From positions 7,331,802 through 7,395,801 of the forward strand of contig JAVLUZ010000340.1 of the NCBI GenBank assembly GCA_036768485.1: a stretch of DNA of 64,000 nt. The letters run 5' to 3'. Made by a program: the position numbers and the translations under genes. The DNA comes from Mermis nigrescens. Taxonomy: Eukaryota > Nematoda > Enoplea > Mermithida > Mermithidae. Positions 11,429 through 23,600 of this stretch are shown here, piece after piece. Under the pieces are notes generated by a model, which had not been told where the DNA came from, ran no database searches, and saw only the letters and a list, made by a program, of their open reading frames with translations. The stretch's first letter is position 1. Every line of letters begins with the position of its first letter.

Positions 11429-11456
11429 TAGGTACGCGCTAACGCGCTACCTATGA
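11429..11456 (-). repeat. Hairpin at the 5' end of the Helitron-like element
   Basis: On the plus strand AGGTA(c)GCGC-TAAC-GCGCTACCT forms a 9-bp stem with one bulged base and a 4-nt loop, ending 4-5 bases before the TC terminus. It is conserved in the copy at 49250. Canonical Helitrons have their hairpin near the 3' end, so this 5' hairpin is noteworthy. Confidence 0.8.
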
Positions 11457-11884
11457 TTTATGCACTCACCTAGCCTAAGGTATGAATTATCAGTGGATAA
11501 TCTAGTAAAATTTTACAAAATTGAGCTTTTTTCGCCAAGCGAATTAAACTTTCACCTCAAAATTATTAAAGTTTTTGTGTCCCTCTCCAAACCAAAAAAT
11601 CGACAGACTGTCACGCCATGTATTGACGTAGTTTTCTGAGGCAGAGACCTCGTAAGAAAAGCCAGAATTTTCAGGATAAGACAACATTACAAGTAAAAAT
11701 AATTTTACGAATGAAAATTTTGCTGGAAAAAGTGCCCAGAATGAGTCATGAATTACTTGTCCTTGCAGGTACTATTTTGGCGTCCATGCTGATTTTTAAG
11801 ACATTGCAGGTCATATAAAGCAATCTTGTTGACATCCTAAAAACCGAGACCCCGCCAGACTCGCCTTGCAGTGCTGTGCTGTAC
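11457..11884. other. Non-coding spacer
   Basis: AT-rich sequence between the Helitron-like element and the MITE cluster. I see no coding, RNA-gene or clear repeat structure in it. Confidence 0.5.
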
Positions 11885-12895
11885 CACTATGTGGGTGAAA
11901 GGAGGGGGTTTGGGGGTATTCTCCCCCAGGATGCCGAATACCCCCAGAAACTAAAATACTCCTCCCCCAGAATTCAATTCTTGAAACTCTTTCTTGTTTT
12001 TCCGCAATTTTTTGTTGCCAATGGATAGTGCTTGATGACAAACGTTGAAAAATGTTATTTTTACGCCAAACCACCATTTTAAAAGCATTTTGTGACCTTT
12101 GAAAAATCTTTCACCCTTCCTCCCCAGAACTTTGGTGCTGCCCAACATACCTGGGCGTAGGAGAGGGTTTGGGGTATGCGCCATACGTGGGCAGCACTAA
12201 AATTCCGGGGGTGAGGCGCAAAGATTTTTTGAGAGCTTCAAGATTAGTGGTATGCCTAAAAAACCATTTTTCAACGTTTCTCATCGAGCACTATCCATTG
12301 GCAATAACAAATTGCGAAAAAAACTAGAAAAATTTCCAAAGTTGAATTATGGGGGGTGTATTATAGTTTTTCGGAAGTTCCATACCCTCCTACGCATAGG
12401 TGAGCAGCACCGAAATTCGGGGGGGGGGGTGTTAAAAAATTTCTGGAGGGGGGGGGGGGGGGGTGAAAAATTTTAAAGGTCTAAAAAATTGTCTTAAAAG
12501 TGGTTGTATGGCGAAAAAACACTATTTTTCGACGTTTCTCGTCGAGCACTATCCAATGGCATCAAAAAATTGCTAAAAAAGCAAAAATATTTTTCTGGGG
12601 GGTATTAACTTCTGGGGGGTGCATACCCCCCACGCCCATGTGTGCTCCCACGCTCAGGTGTGTTATGCACCACCAAAAATCAAAATACCCCCATTTCCCA
12701 GAAACCTAAATACCCTCCAGAATTCAATTTTTGAATTTTTTTGTTTTTTTCGCAAATTGGGTAGTGTTCGATGAGAAACGTTGAAAAATGGTGTTTTTTC
12801 GCCATATCACATTTTTTAAGGCCACTTTTGACCTTTGAAAAAAATCTTGCAACCCCTAGAACTTTTAGCCGCCCGCCCACCGATGTGCTGTACCC
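11885..12895. mobile_element. Cluster of family M MITEs (four or more copies)
   Basis: The central mark (ccaatggatagtgc or its complement) recurs near 12018, 12290, 12552 and 12760, with ccccccagaa blocks between, so at least four copies lie head-to-head or nested. Apparent ends are cactatgtgggtg (11885), catacgtgggcagc (12182), cataggtgagcagc (about 12395), cgcccatgtgtg (about 12643) and gcccaccgatg (about 12894). The 12146-12181 piece looks like the left end of a copy interrupted at 12182. A G-run at 12420-12470 marks the edge of one copy. Confidence 0.8.
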
Positions 12896-13768
12896 ATGAT
12901 TCTAAGCATGTGCTAAATGTTGCGCAAATTCCACTTTAAAACTCAATTCCAGTCACAATTTAAAATTTCAAAATTAAAAAATTCCAAATCGAAACATCAG
13001 AACATTCAAAAATTCGAAGTAGAAATTCAACAGGCATATTTAGGTACATACGTACGTCCCGAGGAAGTGACATTATGTAGGAATAAGAAGAACTGAAATA
13101 TATGTACGCTCAATTAATATGCAAATGATTACAGTTTATAATTATGCGTTCAGTTAACAAGCATTAAATATAAAGCAAGAGCACGCGATTCCGATTGCAA
13201 ATGCACGGAAATTCATAACAATGACGGGTTTAAGGTGAAAGAGAGAGCTGCCCCTAGTTTCAGCATTATTGGTGAGAAAGAAGCAATGTGGGTAACCAAG
13301 TTCTTATGATTTGCGACCATCACTTTAAAGTTTCCTTTTCAATAGTGGAAAAGAGTCATTTTTGTATCAGAAACGCAATTCATCAAGGCATCCACAATTT
13401 TGTGGCCCGAAAAAAAACAATTGCTCAACAAAAACATAGTGAATTTACTTGTCACTTCACACTCGGTTTTTTTGGCGTTTTTATCGAATCTTTTTAAAGG
13501 CATATATTTTGTTCCAAGTTAAAGCTATAACAAATGAAATTGTGGCAATTATGTATTTTTTGGCAATCCATTAGTCATACGTGTTACGGATAAAGATGTC
13601 CTTTTATATTACGCCGGCAAACAAGCTGCACCGACTTATTTTATGATAAAGAAAAATGGCGAAAAATAATTTTCATACACATTAAATTTTTGGGACGATT
13701 TTCAGACATTTTTAGTAAAAAATAAGGTGGGTAAAATCTCCTAAACCCAAACATGAATCCTAAATCCG
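12896..13768. other. Non-coding region beside the F-box gene
   Basis: AT-rich sequence downstream of the minus-strand F-box gene. There is an open stretch at 13288-13497 but it matches nothing I recognise and has no supporting signals. I see no RNA gene. Confidence 0.4.
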
Positions 13769-15398
13769 TCATTGCTTTATGAGACATACTGAAGAACGGC
13801 AAATGCAATAAATTTTCATTTGTTCATTTGGCTGATGAGGAGATAAAGAAAAGCCAGTCAGGCCACAAACAATGTCAAAAGAAATACGTTCATCCATGTC
13901 CTCGTGAGTATAATAGGGCATACAGTAGTTTACAGTCAATGAAGCGTCAACATTTCCATCAGAAGCAACGACTCCACAGCAATGCAAGTCACGATGCAGA
14001 CCCAGTACCAGCTCTTTGAACATCAGTTTTGAAGTGCAAACGTCCAATTGGCGCAAACGCGGGCAACATCTGGTTACAAATTTGGTCAAAGTCTCGGCAG
14101 TCACTGCATCACTGATGCCACCATATTTGTATACACTGAATTCAGCCAACAAGGGCAATTTAGCAGACAACAAGCCATCCAAGAAGTCGTCGCTGAAATT
14201 CATGCACCAATCCAGCCTCAGCTTGCGCAAGTTTTGCGTGAAATCAGGATTGCACAGAAAATAACGCCCTGCTTGAACTTGCAAGTTAAACTCCTTGATG
14301 CGCAAGTCTTCGATGCTCGTAAACTGTTGAAGACACTCAAAGAATGTCGCCGACCAGGGTGCAGTGACTCTGTTATTGTTACGGGATGACGACAGCTGAA
14401 AGTTTAGATGCAAAACTTTCAGTTTCTGAGCGGCTGCTAAACGTAATAGCGACGTTCTTAGTATGTCGTTATTCGGTGGACGACTTAAGTACACTTTTAT
14501 CTCCAAGTGGGAAAGGGTTTCTGCAGACTGACTGGCGAATTCCAATAAGAGATTGACATGGCTCGCATCAAGTGGCGTAGAAGTCGCATGTCATACAAGC
14601 TTGTGTAAGTGAAGCTGACCCAAGCTACGCAAGGCATGATTATTTGGATGTATGGCCTCATATTTCAATTTGACCTCTACCGATGACAGATTTCGATTTG
14701 TAGCCAATAAGTATTGCAGAAAAGCAGCCGACGTTGGCATTTGGGGATTTTTTGCATTCTTCACTCGACGTATCTGCTGAATTGAATGTTGCGGAATGAA
14801 GCCATGATGACGATCCTTGCCCTCAAAGAATTCATCCACCTCTTCTTCAGTAATAGAGGACACGTCCTCAATAGCCAATGCATCCAAATTGACTAAGACG
14901 TTTTTAAAACTATTCCAGTGCGCATTAAGATGCACAAGAATTCCACTCAATGATAATGATTTCAGGCCAAAGCAGTGATTCGATAAGCAGTTCACAATTT
15001 GTCCATAAGTTTGAGAATACAACGGATTGTCTAGCACATGCATAGAGAAATGCTTCAAATTGGAACCACTATTTTTGATGAAATAAAGACAAATTGGATC
15101 AATCAGTCGATAACGCTTTTTTCTCTTCACGCATTGATTTATGATCCTTAGTGTATTCACTATCAGACAGGTCGATCTTCCGGCATTTTTTATCTCGAGT
15201 TTCAAAGTCGTATTTCAGAAAGTTGTGATAGGTAAATGAACAAATTGTGTGGCACAAATCAGCGACAATTTTGTTCCACTGATGGGAGACTTGTCTGCAG
15301 ATCAGAAACCAAGTTTCTGGTGGCAAAAATTGAATCAGCCGAGTCAATACCTCATCGGGCAGACTGTCAATTGTTGATGATGCCATATTATTTCCCAT
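13769..15398 (-). pseudogene. F-box / leucine-rich repeat gene, disrupted
   Basis: F-box proteins are substrate receptors of SCF ubiquitin ligases. The start at 15398 gives an N-terminal F-box (about residues 8-50: SLPDEVLTRLIQFLPPE, then W/C-rich text ending QWNKIVADL), which would bind Skp1. The rest (about 450 residues) has irregular leucine-rich repeats (LKSLSLSG, LEDLRIKEF, LRKLRLDWC, LRQLDVC), the usual substrate-binding part. There are two breaks: a frame change near 15120-15130 at a run of A (gagaaaaaagcg), and an in-frame TGA at 14591-14593, after which the same frame stays open to 13769. No intron is evident, so this may be a retrocopy, a recent pseudogene, or a gene with sequencing errors or read-through. 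Confidence 0.8.
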
Positions 15399-16084
15399 TT
15401 GCGAGAATTAATTCAAATAAAAGTGACGCTAATTTCTAAAAAGAATCGAATTTTAGCTTTTAAATAGGTACCTTTTGTGTGAAATCCTCAAGTGAGAAGT
15501 GTTCAACGAACAAAAATGTTACAATAGGCATGTAGCAATTAGGCAGGGAGGATCATAATTTGGTAACCAGAAAATATTTAATGGTCAAAGCAAGAGTCAT
15601 CAGTGGCAGGGCAGATCAAGCATTTCTTTAGGGGTGGGCCATACATGTAACAGCTCAAAATTTTTAGTGGGAGTCCCCGGCCATTTTTAGGAGAAGGGGT
15701 ATATGACCTCAACTTTTGGCCAAAAGCAGCCAGAAAATTCCTAGAAATGGCTGAAAATTTCGATTTTTTCCAAAAATTGGGGGGAGGGGGATCAAAAATT
15801 TCCTAGCCTCGGTAGGACGGGTGAGGAGGGATGGCCGACTCTGGGTGGAGGGAATCCCCCATTCCCCCTCTACATGTGATGCATGGGACTATATATGGGC
15901 TGCGACCAAATTCTGGGAATCCAGATGGTGCAAAGCTGGCCAAATTCCCCAAAAAAAAAGATGAAACAAATTCAATTCTGCTTGGTCTATCAATCTTTAG
16001 AAGGGGTACCGGATTCTAGCATGAGATCTCTAAAACCACAAAACTACCCCCCCCCCCAATGTGTGGGTGGGGCAGGTCCACCAT
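15399..16084. other. Upstream region of the F-box gene and degraded MITE relatives
   Basis: No gene is visible. About 15630-16030 resembles the MITE relative at 6477-6617 (atatgggctgcgaccaaattctggg, then ggtctatcaatctttagaaggggtac). Sequence right upstream of the F-box start (15400-15500) shows no distinct TATA box. Confidence 0.45.
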
Positions 16085-17955
16085 TTTTTTGTATTTGGTA
16101 GAGATTTTTCCCGATGTACAAAGACTTTTTGGGACCGTCTTTGTACATGTGCAAAGATTTTTTGGAAGACAAAAATTGCAAACAAGGTATGAAATTCGCA
16201 AAATTTTGGGCGCTTCGCACCGAAATGAGTAATTGTGTATTCTATATATCTTCATAACGACAGAAATTGCATTCAAACACGAAGGAAAAATGTCAATTTT
16301 TCGGCGCTTTGTGTCATTTTAAGGCGATTCTAAGTGATGTTTGCCCTTAACGACCCAGAAATTGGCTAAAATATACTACCAGATGTCAAACAACTCTGTT
16401 TTTACCACACTAAAATCGCGGCTGTACCATATTAAATTACTCCAAAATTTGTGTGTTAAACATGTAGTAAGATTTTTGGGAAAAACAAAAACTGTAAAAA
16501 TGTGTAAAATTCCAAAAAATTTTAATTGAGTATAATCTGTCCTATATATCTTCAAAATGGCAGAATTTGCATTTAGAATGGAAAATGTCAAATTTTGAGA
16601 CACTTTTTAGTAATTTTCGGCGTCAGAAACCCAGAAATTAGCTAAAATAGACTATCAAAGATCGGAAACCCTGTTTTAGCCACACTAAAACCGCTACTGT
16701 ACTCATATTAGAGTACACAAAAATTTGAATGTACAAAATGTACAAAGACTTTTGGGGACCATCTGTACATGTACAAACGGACCTTGAGCAAAAACGCTGG
16801 GCGGGACCCAAAGTTTTTCCAAAACAATAAAAAATAGGTCCAAAACCGGCTCTTAGTGCAATTTTCTGCAATAAATTGTTTAATTTTTGTTAACTTTGAA
16901 TAGGAACCGCAAATCGGTGAAATTCCAAAAAAGACGTTTTTTACCCGTTATTTCTCGATTTGCATTTGGAGCAGTGTTTGTTTTTGTACATGGTCTGTTT
17001 GTATGTAAACAAAGATGGTCCCTAAAAGTCTTTGTGCATTTTGTACACACAAATTTTTGGGTACTATATTGTACAACGGCGATTTTAGTGTGGCAAAAAA
17101 AAGTTGTTCGACGCCTGGTAGTGTATTTTAGCTAATTTTTGAATTGCTGAAGGCGAAATTCATTAATAAATGTCGCAAAACGGTGCGAAGCTTCGAAAAA
17201 TTTGACATTTTTCCTTTCAAAATGCAATTTCTAGCATTAAGATATATAGAACACACAATTACTCATTTTGGCGCGTAAGCTGCCAAAATTTTTCGCGAAT
17301 TTTAAACCTTTTGCAGTTTTTGTTCTCCAAAATCTTTGCACATAAAAAGACAGTCCTCAAAAGTCTTTGTACATCGGAAAAAATCTTTGCCAAATACAAA
17401 AAAACTGATTTGGAGCATAGTTTATAGAAGCAGTTAATGTTAAGTGCAATTTTTTAGAATTTATGCTAAAAAAGGTAAGAAAACTATAGAAATATGGCTT
17501 CCAGGCACGATTTTTTTTATTCGGCATGGATTTTCCCAATGTATAAAGACTTTTCAGGACCGTCTGTGTACATGTACAAAGATTTTTGTGGAGACAAAAA
17601 TTGTTGTAAAAAGATGTAAAATTCTGAAGAATTTTCGGCGCTTGCGCCGTAATGAGTATATAATTGTTTGTCCTATAATCTTTAAAATGGCAGAATTTGC
17701 CATTAGAATGGAAGAATGTCCAATTCATCGGCGCTTTGCGCCCTTTTTTAAATAATTTTTAGTGACTTTTGGCGTCAGAAACCCAGAAATTAGCTAAAAT
17801 ACACTACCAAAATTCGAAAAACCCCGTTCTACCACACTAAAATCACTACTGTACCATATTATAGTACACAAAAATTTTGCATGTACAAATTGTACAAAGA
17901 CTTTCTAGGGACCATCTTTGTACATGTACAAATGGACCTTGTACAAAAGAACAAT
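16085..17955. repeat. Foldback repeat cluster (TGTACA / GGCGCTTTGCGCC family)
   Basis: Blocks such as tttgtacatgtacaaagattttt, gtctatatatctttaaaatggcagaa, cagaaacccagaaattagctaaaat and accacactaaaatcgctactgtaccatatt occur several times in both orientations. The segment about 16620-16810 is mirrored by about 16970-17140, so the DNA could fold into a long hairpin. The same family is near 5.2, 24.6-25.0 and 28.1-29.9 kb. No transposase is visible, so it looks like a non-autonomous foldback or long-TIR element. Confidence 0.8.
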
Positions 17956-18626
17956 GCTTCCAGGCCGCCAGGGAAGAGAATATATTTGATAAATAGGTAT
18001 TATATAAAATTTAGGAAATAACGACATTCAAACAAAATCATTGCAAAATCACACATTCATATGTTAGGCATTCATCCTTTATTGCGCCAAAGTTTCCTGG
18101 CCAATACGGGTAAGCGCCCTTTCCTTTAAATGCGCTTCTGAGAGTCAAATACGGGAGGAGTAGAATAAAAATAACATCAATTAACATTTATCTTCAAGAT
18201 CCATTGACATCAAAGAATAGCGAAAAAATAAGATAATTTTAGAAACTTAATTCTGTGGTTCTTTCAAATTTCGGTTGAGATCTTTTGGATTCTTAGGAAG
18301 GTTTGACCAGAGCAGACATGCATGTGGAGTGCGATCCCCCGTAACAGAAAAATGGTAAGTTTTCTATGAAAATTGAAGCAAAATGAAAACTGAAAATGGA
18401 TGATAACTAAAATATATCTTTTTTGCGCCTCATTTATACCAGTTTTTGAGGTAATTTTGACCCCAAAACGTTCAATTTCGACCCCCTAGACCGAATGACC
18501 TCCCCTCAGATCGGTTATGCTACTAGATCAGAGTCGACAACAAAAAACAATGCAGTGCTGATCATTTTTTACTAGTCGTAGAACAACGGGAATGGCCAAA
18601 ATAGCCTTTTTCATGGTAATACCCGA
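17956..18626. other. Non-coding sequence
   Basis: AT-rich DNA with no recognisable gene. A fragment near 18330-18520 (ccgtaacagaaaaatgg ... ccccctagaccgaatgacc) looks like degraded element sequence but I cannot assign it. Confidence 0.35.
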
Positions 18627-18781
18627 TTTTAAAAGCATTATTAGTCCATTCTGACTGCATTATATCGTTTTTGACACTAGAAAATAGAGAAATTGTCCTG
18701 TAATTTTAAAAGCATTATTAGTCCATTCTGACTGCATTATATCGTTTTTGACACTAGAAAAATAGAGAAATTGTCCTGTAA
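18627..18781. repeat. Tandem duplication, 77-bp unit x2
   Basis: The unit starting ttttaaaagcattattag and ending with attgtcctgtaa occurs twice back to back (18627 and 18704), differing by one A in a short run. The near-identity suggests a recent duplication. Confidence 0.9.
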
Positions 18782-18990
18782 AGCGTTTTTCCCATTTTTG
18801 GCTTGAAAGTTTAGAATTTTCATTCAGCTTCGCGTATATTTACTTTTTTTGACTAATCTTGTTCAATTTACTCGATTTTTCTTCAAATTTTTTCGAAATT
18901 TTTTGTTCTTATGTTCTAGAAAGAACGAGCATTGTCCGAAACGTCAAACACAGTTTTTTTATTTTCATGACTGTTTAAGCAATTTCTAGA

Positions 18991-19331
18991 ACATTTTAAA
19001 TGCTGGCACCAACATACAGTCAGCCATGGATATCAACTGATGCGGTTAAGCAGCAAGTAAGCCCAGAAAAAAGTCATTACGTGAATCTACTATTTCGGCA
19101 TAGTTTTTTCCAGTACTATTTTAGCATAAAGTCAAAAAATATTTAGCGCTTCATGTAAAACGCTATCGTTGATTCAAAGCGCACATATAGGAAATGAGAA
19201 GGTAGTCCAAGTTTCAATAATTTTTCTCAGAAACATTTTAAATGCTGGCACCAACATACAGTCAGCCATGGATATCAACTGATGCGGTTAAGCAGCAAGT
19301 AAGCCCAGAAAAAGTCATTACGTGAATCTAC
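18991..19331. repeat. Direct repeat of ~100 bp, two copies
   Basis: Bases 18991-19090 and 19233-19331 are nearly identical (acattttaaatgctggcacc... to gtgaatctac), separated by ~142 bp. A diverged fragment (ggctggcaccaacatt) follows near 19450. Confidence 0.88.
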
Positions 19332-19572
19332 GTAGAAAGCTTGCGTTTTTCTAAATATGCCAAAATAGCTAAATTATGTAGGTAAATCAAGCCTGCTTGA
19401 TCACGAATATTATTTTGAGCACCAAAGTTTTCCCTGCTTATTCTTATGGCTGGCACCAACATTAAGATCAACCATTAATGCCAATTACGTGAGCACAAGC
19501 TAAAAATAAAGTAAGCTCGCATAAAAAATATCTGATGTTAACTACTTATGCACCTATTAAGATGCCTCATTG

Positions 19573-19844
19573 CTAAGAGTAGGTGTCCCGGGGGAAAATC
19601 TGAATGGGAATGTGGGCGACCTCAGTCCATTGACCCAACATAGCTGGCGGGTGGCAGTCGCGAATCATAATTTCTCAAGTATTTCCAGGCCTTTGCTCCA
19701 TATAATATCAATTAATGGCATTTACTTACTTTCTTGGCGGTCTGCGAATCCAGAATTTTGCTCGAGAAAGGAATGTTTTAGTTTTGAAACGACTTCAAGA
19801 GCAGGAATAGCTATTTCCAGCATTCTTTTCTTGTTTTGAAGCAT
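19573..19844 (-). CDS. Possible small two-exon gene, unknown product
   Basis: Exon 1 would run 19844-19730 (ATG, then 38 codons rich in Lys, Glu and Leu) and end at a good donor (AAA|GTAAGT). A 56-nt intron (19729-19674) ends in AG, and exon 2 (19673-19573) continues in phase to a TAG, giving about 71 residues. The match of donor, short intron length and phase supports it. The intron lacks a clear polypyrimidine tract, and upstream exons may exist because the frame is open before the ATG. I do not recognise the protein; chance is a real alternative. Confidence 0.3.
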
Positions 19845-19938
19845 AACTTTTAAAAATTTTGGCGCCCCCGCATTGCAGTATATAATTAAAGCTTCTAACC
19901 GACCTTCCTCCTAAATTTAACAAATTTTCGGTCGCGCC

Positions 19939-20173
19939 CATACGTGGGCAGAAAGAAAATTCTGGGGGGTGCAAGATTTTTTTGAAGGTCGAAAAATGGC
20001 CTTAATAATGGTGGTATGGCGATAAAAACACCATTTTTCGACGTTTCTCATCATGCACTATACATTGGCATCAAAAAATTTCGAAAGAAACGAAAAAAAT
20101 TTTCAAAAATTGAATTCTGGGGGTATTTTGATTTCTGGGGGGTGCATACCCCCACCCCTACGCCCGGAGTGTG
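19939..20173 (-). mobile_element. Family M MITE with perfect TSD
   Basis: The 235-bp element runs from CATACGTGGGCAG to CGCCCGGAGTGTG, with perfect 8-bp duplications GTCGCGCC at 19931-19938 and 20174-20181. Confidence 0.92.
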
Positions 20174-20181
20174 GTCGCGCC

Positions 20182-22501
20182 GCGCCCGATTTTCGCTAAA
20201 TTCGAAGCTAAAACTTTTTTTGCACAAAATTGTCGAAAATCATAAAATTTTTCAAAAAATATTATGCCAATAGCGATTTTCAATGAAAGTAGACATTGTA
20301 AAACAACAAAAAAGCGCTATTTCGCAGGTGAAGGACAATTTTTTTACCTGCTTCCGACTTTTTTAGAAATGTTGTGGCACCGCCCCTTTGCAAAAATCCT
20401 AGGTCCGCCACTGATGTCAACCAGTTACAAGCAGGCCCGTAACCAGGATTTTATTTCGGGGTGAGGGGCATAAATTTTGAGGCCAGATATCTCAAGAACC
20501 ATCAAAAGATAGGCGAAAATAAAGGCAGTTTTGAGTGTAACTCGGCGAGCTCTATCAAAATTTTCCGAAGCCGAGTCATTATTATTTGTTGTTATATAGA
20601 TCCAATGAATTTAAAAGCTTGAATCAGCTAAAATAATCCAGCACTTCACATCACTTAGTAATTTAATGCACTATTTGTTCTTTGAATGAAACTGCGCATG
20701 CTTGTTGAGCATATTGATAAAACGAAAATGATTGTGTACAAGTTTGTCTATTCTCTGCGTTGTTTGTCTTTTGTGTACCAGATTGTCTATTCTTTGCTTT
20801 GTTTGTCTTCCTTTGCAAAGACACAATCCTATTTTAAATGAAAGGAATGGTCAAATTTTCTTATGTTTTTGCGCATTTCCTGTTTTCTGAACTGCATTTT
20901 GTTAATAAGACGGCCACAAATGGGCCTGAAAACGGTAAGAACAAAATTTTCATTCATACATTTTTCTACATCTTATTAGCAGCGACTCATTGCTGCACTA
21001 TGTAATTAGCAGAGGTCGAAAAACGCATTTCAGCTCAGAAGTTTTGTGCAATGTAGGAGTTCATCAATTTTAAGTGTTTTTGGACTTGATTAAGAAGCGA
21101 GATTTGGCCGATTTTGCGAAAATTTTAACGTTACTATTTGACATTAAAATGCTTTTTTTACAGAATTTTCCCTGACTTTGCCACGGAACCCAGAGGGAAC
21201 GCTTTAGCGCGCCACTCCAGACAGCTGTAAAATCTCGTTGTACATATGCAACGAGATTTTAGGGAGAACTTTTAGGTAGAATAAGCCAGGTAAAAGGGTT
21301 GAGAATTTTTTAAAAATTTTCAACGTTTCGCGTTGGCATTATTTTGCCTGTTTTGTATGATTTAAGCAGTATTAATTAAATCTGAAGAGCAAAGATGTCA
21401 AAATTTTTTGGCGCATAGCGCCGCCAGTTACTGTTCTTTCTTTCTATAAAGCTCGAGCATTGCGTTTAAAAGCCTGAATAACTCAAAATATCTTTAAAGT
21501 TAGTAATTTGCAGATTTCTTGTTAGAAGCTTGAACTGTCAAAATTGTTTTGTACAAATTTGATAATTTTCTGCTCTCGTCAGACTATTAGTATTCACAGA
21601 GCTGCAAAATGTTAAGGGCGGTAAAAAATGACAAAATTTCTTAGCACTTTGCGCCACTTATGATATCCGGACTGTTTGTCAATAGAAAGGCCGTAAATTC
21701 TACATGAAAACGGTGGAAATTCCAAAAAATTTTTGGGACTTCGCGCCGCTTTACACTTTCTGTATGTTTCATCGACAGAAACCCATAAATTAGCTATAGG
21801 CTACACTACTAAAGATCGGAAGACTCAGTTTTCACTATACATAACGTTACTGGCATTCGATACAAAAGTAGTCTTAAAAATTTTTGCTTCAAGCCCCCAA
21901 ACCAAAATCCTAGCTAGCTAGCCTCTGACGGAATAAAGGGGAATGAAAAACAAAAATTTTTCATTATCGAATTCTTTGAATGATAATGCTTCTTTTATGA
22001 AGGATTAAGCTGAAATCGTGGATATTTTAATGTCTTCCATTGAAATTTGGTAACCACGACCGATATGGAAAAGTCGCCGGAAAAGGAACAAAAATGGGTG
22101 AATTCTGGGAAATAAAAAATGAACAATTTTCCATGTTCTAATTTCACCACTGAAAAGGGTTCTGTTATAGAAGATTAAGCTTGAACCGTGATATGTAAAT
22201 GTTCTCAGTTGAAAATTTGTAGTGATGTTTAAGATGGCAAACCATCGAAAAGTTCGAAAGTGGGTAAATATGGAAAATGGATAATTTTCCATTTTCGGAC
22301 TTTCTCAAGAAAATTACCCTTTTACGTAATCTACTAAGATCATGGATATTTTGATCTTCCTAATTGAAATTTCGCATTCATATCAACATATAGTACATTT
22401 TCCATTTGCCGTTTCCATTTTCTGGATTTACACATTTTTTCACTTCCAGGCAATATTCCATCTTGGCCATGGATACGGAATTTCAACTCTAGGACATCAA
22501 T
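20182..22501. other. Degraded repeats, no gene
   Basis: This holds an end of a CAGTGGCGGA-type element (near 20390-20412), a block near 20440-20570 that recurs near 49025-49170, fragments of the TGTACA/GGCGC family near 21380-21880, and an A/T-rich stretch of tttccatttt-like text (22010-22450). No frame looks like a conserved protein. Confidence 0.45.
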
Positions 22502-22509
22502 GTATCAAT

Positions 22510-23592
22510 TAGTGATGTTCCGGAGCCGCTTTTTTCACGGTGCCGGTGCCAGTACCCCTGTACCGGCGCGCTTGGTGCTGGTGCTACATTAGCATATTAT
22601 ATAGTGTACTATGCTTCTCCAAAAAGGCTTAAATTTGTACCTATTTTTCACCGGATATACATATTAAAGGGCAAAATTTCATTTGGCTAGGAATGACTTC
22701 ATTATTTTCAATTTATGAATACATATTAATTTTCTCACTTAAGCATTAAACAAACAAAAAATTGTAATAAAATTGAAATTCGAAGAAAAATAAAAGCGAA
22801 TAGTGTATTATAAGATTTAAGTGTAGCGCAATCAAGATTGGCTTGTGCAGTAGTTGATTCTTCAGTCAAATCGAAATTTGGTTTTAGTGCATTAGTTAAA
22901 TATTCAACTAGTAAGAAACAAACATGATAATAGCCACAAAAACTTTTTGAGGTTAAATTATTTGAGTTTATCATTCACATTTCAAAAGTATCTGAAAACA
23001 AACATGGGATATATTAGTAATGCAAAAGACTTAGAACTTCATTTACAAAGTTTTAACAAGCTTTTTTCTAAATAATTCGGAGGAAAAAGTTTGCATAAAA
23101 ATTATTTTAAAATTCTAGCTGCGTTTTACGGTCTTCTGCTCAGGAAATGGCAAAATAAAAATGGATTTGATGAAATTAAGTTGAAAACTAATCAGTAGTA
23201 CTCATCCTTCATGCCTACAGATGATAGAATTAGAAGAATTTTCCACTCTATATGTCGATGTTTTTAATTTTAATTTACTTCATTTATTAGAGTCCACGGC
23301 TTCTTGACTGTTAATTGATATTTTCAATAAAATGTGTTTCGTTAAATGAATAATTCATTTTTAAAGCTCGAAGACTTGTTCTGAAGTTCAGTCAAAATGC
23401 TTCACTATGCTAATCAGAAGATTTTATTAACAAAATGCTACCTTTTTGCGCCTTTATTCATTAAATTGGTGATAAATGAGCTTTCAATTATTCTTTTTAC
23501 ACTAATTTTTCTCTTTTATCTAGCAACGACACCGGCGCCGGTACCAGCCTAGCACCGGCCCAATGCCGGTGCTGGTGCCTAGGACATCACTA
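22510..23592. mobile_element. Non-autonomous hAT-like element, 1.08 kb
   Basis: Termini TAGTGATGTTCC (22510) and GGACATCACTA (to 23592) are inverted repeats, and GTATCAAT is duplicated perfectly at 22502-22509 and 23593-23600. Near both ends are GC-rich repeats of ccggtgccggtgcc/ggtgctggtgc type, unlike the AT-rich middle; such subterminal repeats are usual transposase-binding arrays in hAT elements. No transposase is visible inside. Confidence 0.9.
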
Positions 23593-23600
23593 GTATCAAT

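Larger units (their letters stand above)
7592..11456 (-). mobile_element. Helitron-like element, copy 1 (3.87 kb, non-autonomous)
   Basis: This segment and 49250-53118 are the same element in opposite orientation, nearly identical over 3.87 kb; the few differences noticed were single-base. Read on the minus strand it starts TC (TCATAGGTAGC at 11456) and ends CTAG (7592), with A before and T after at both copies and no target duplication, which is the Helitron pattern (5'-TC...CTRR-3', A^T target). A short possible hairpin (GTTCC-ATC-GGAGC) lies 15 nt before the end. No Rep/helicase gene is visible, so it would need help in trans. Oddities are a strong hairpin next to the 5' end and an inverted duplicate of the last 171 bp inside. 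An alternative is an unclassified element or an inverted segmental duplication. Confidence 0.72.

Noticed and set aside
10945..11431. Open frames conserved between the two Helitron-like copies (also at 49321-49762)
   Set aside because: The whole element is nearly identical in both copies, so the frames match by descent. They show no domain and no codon bias.
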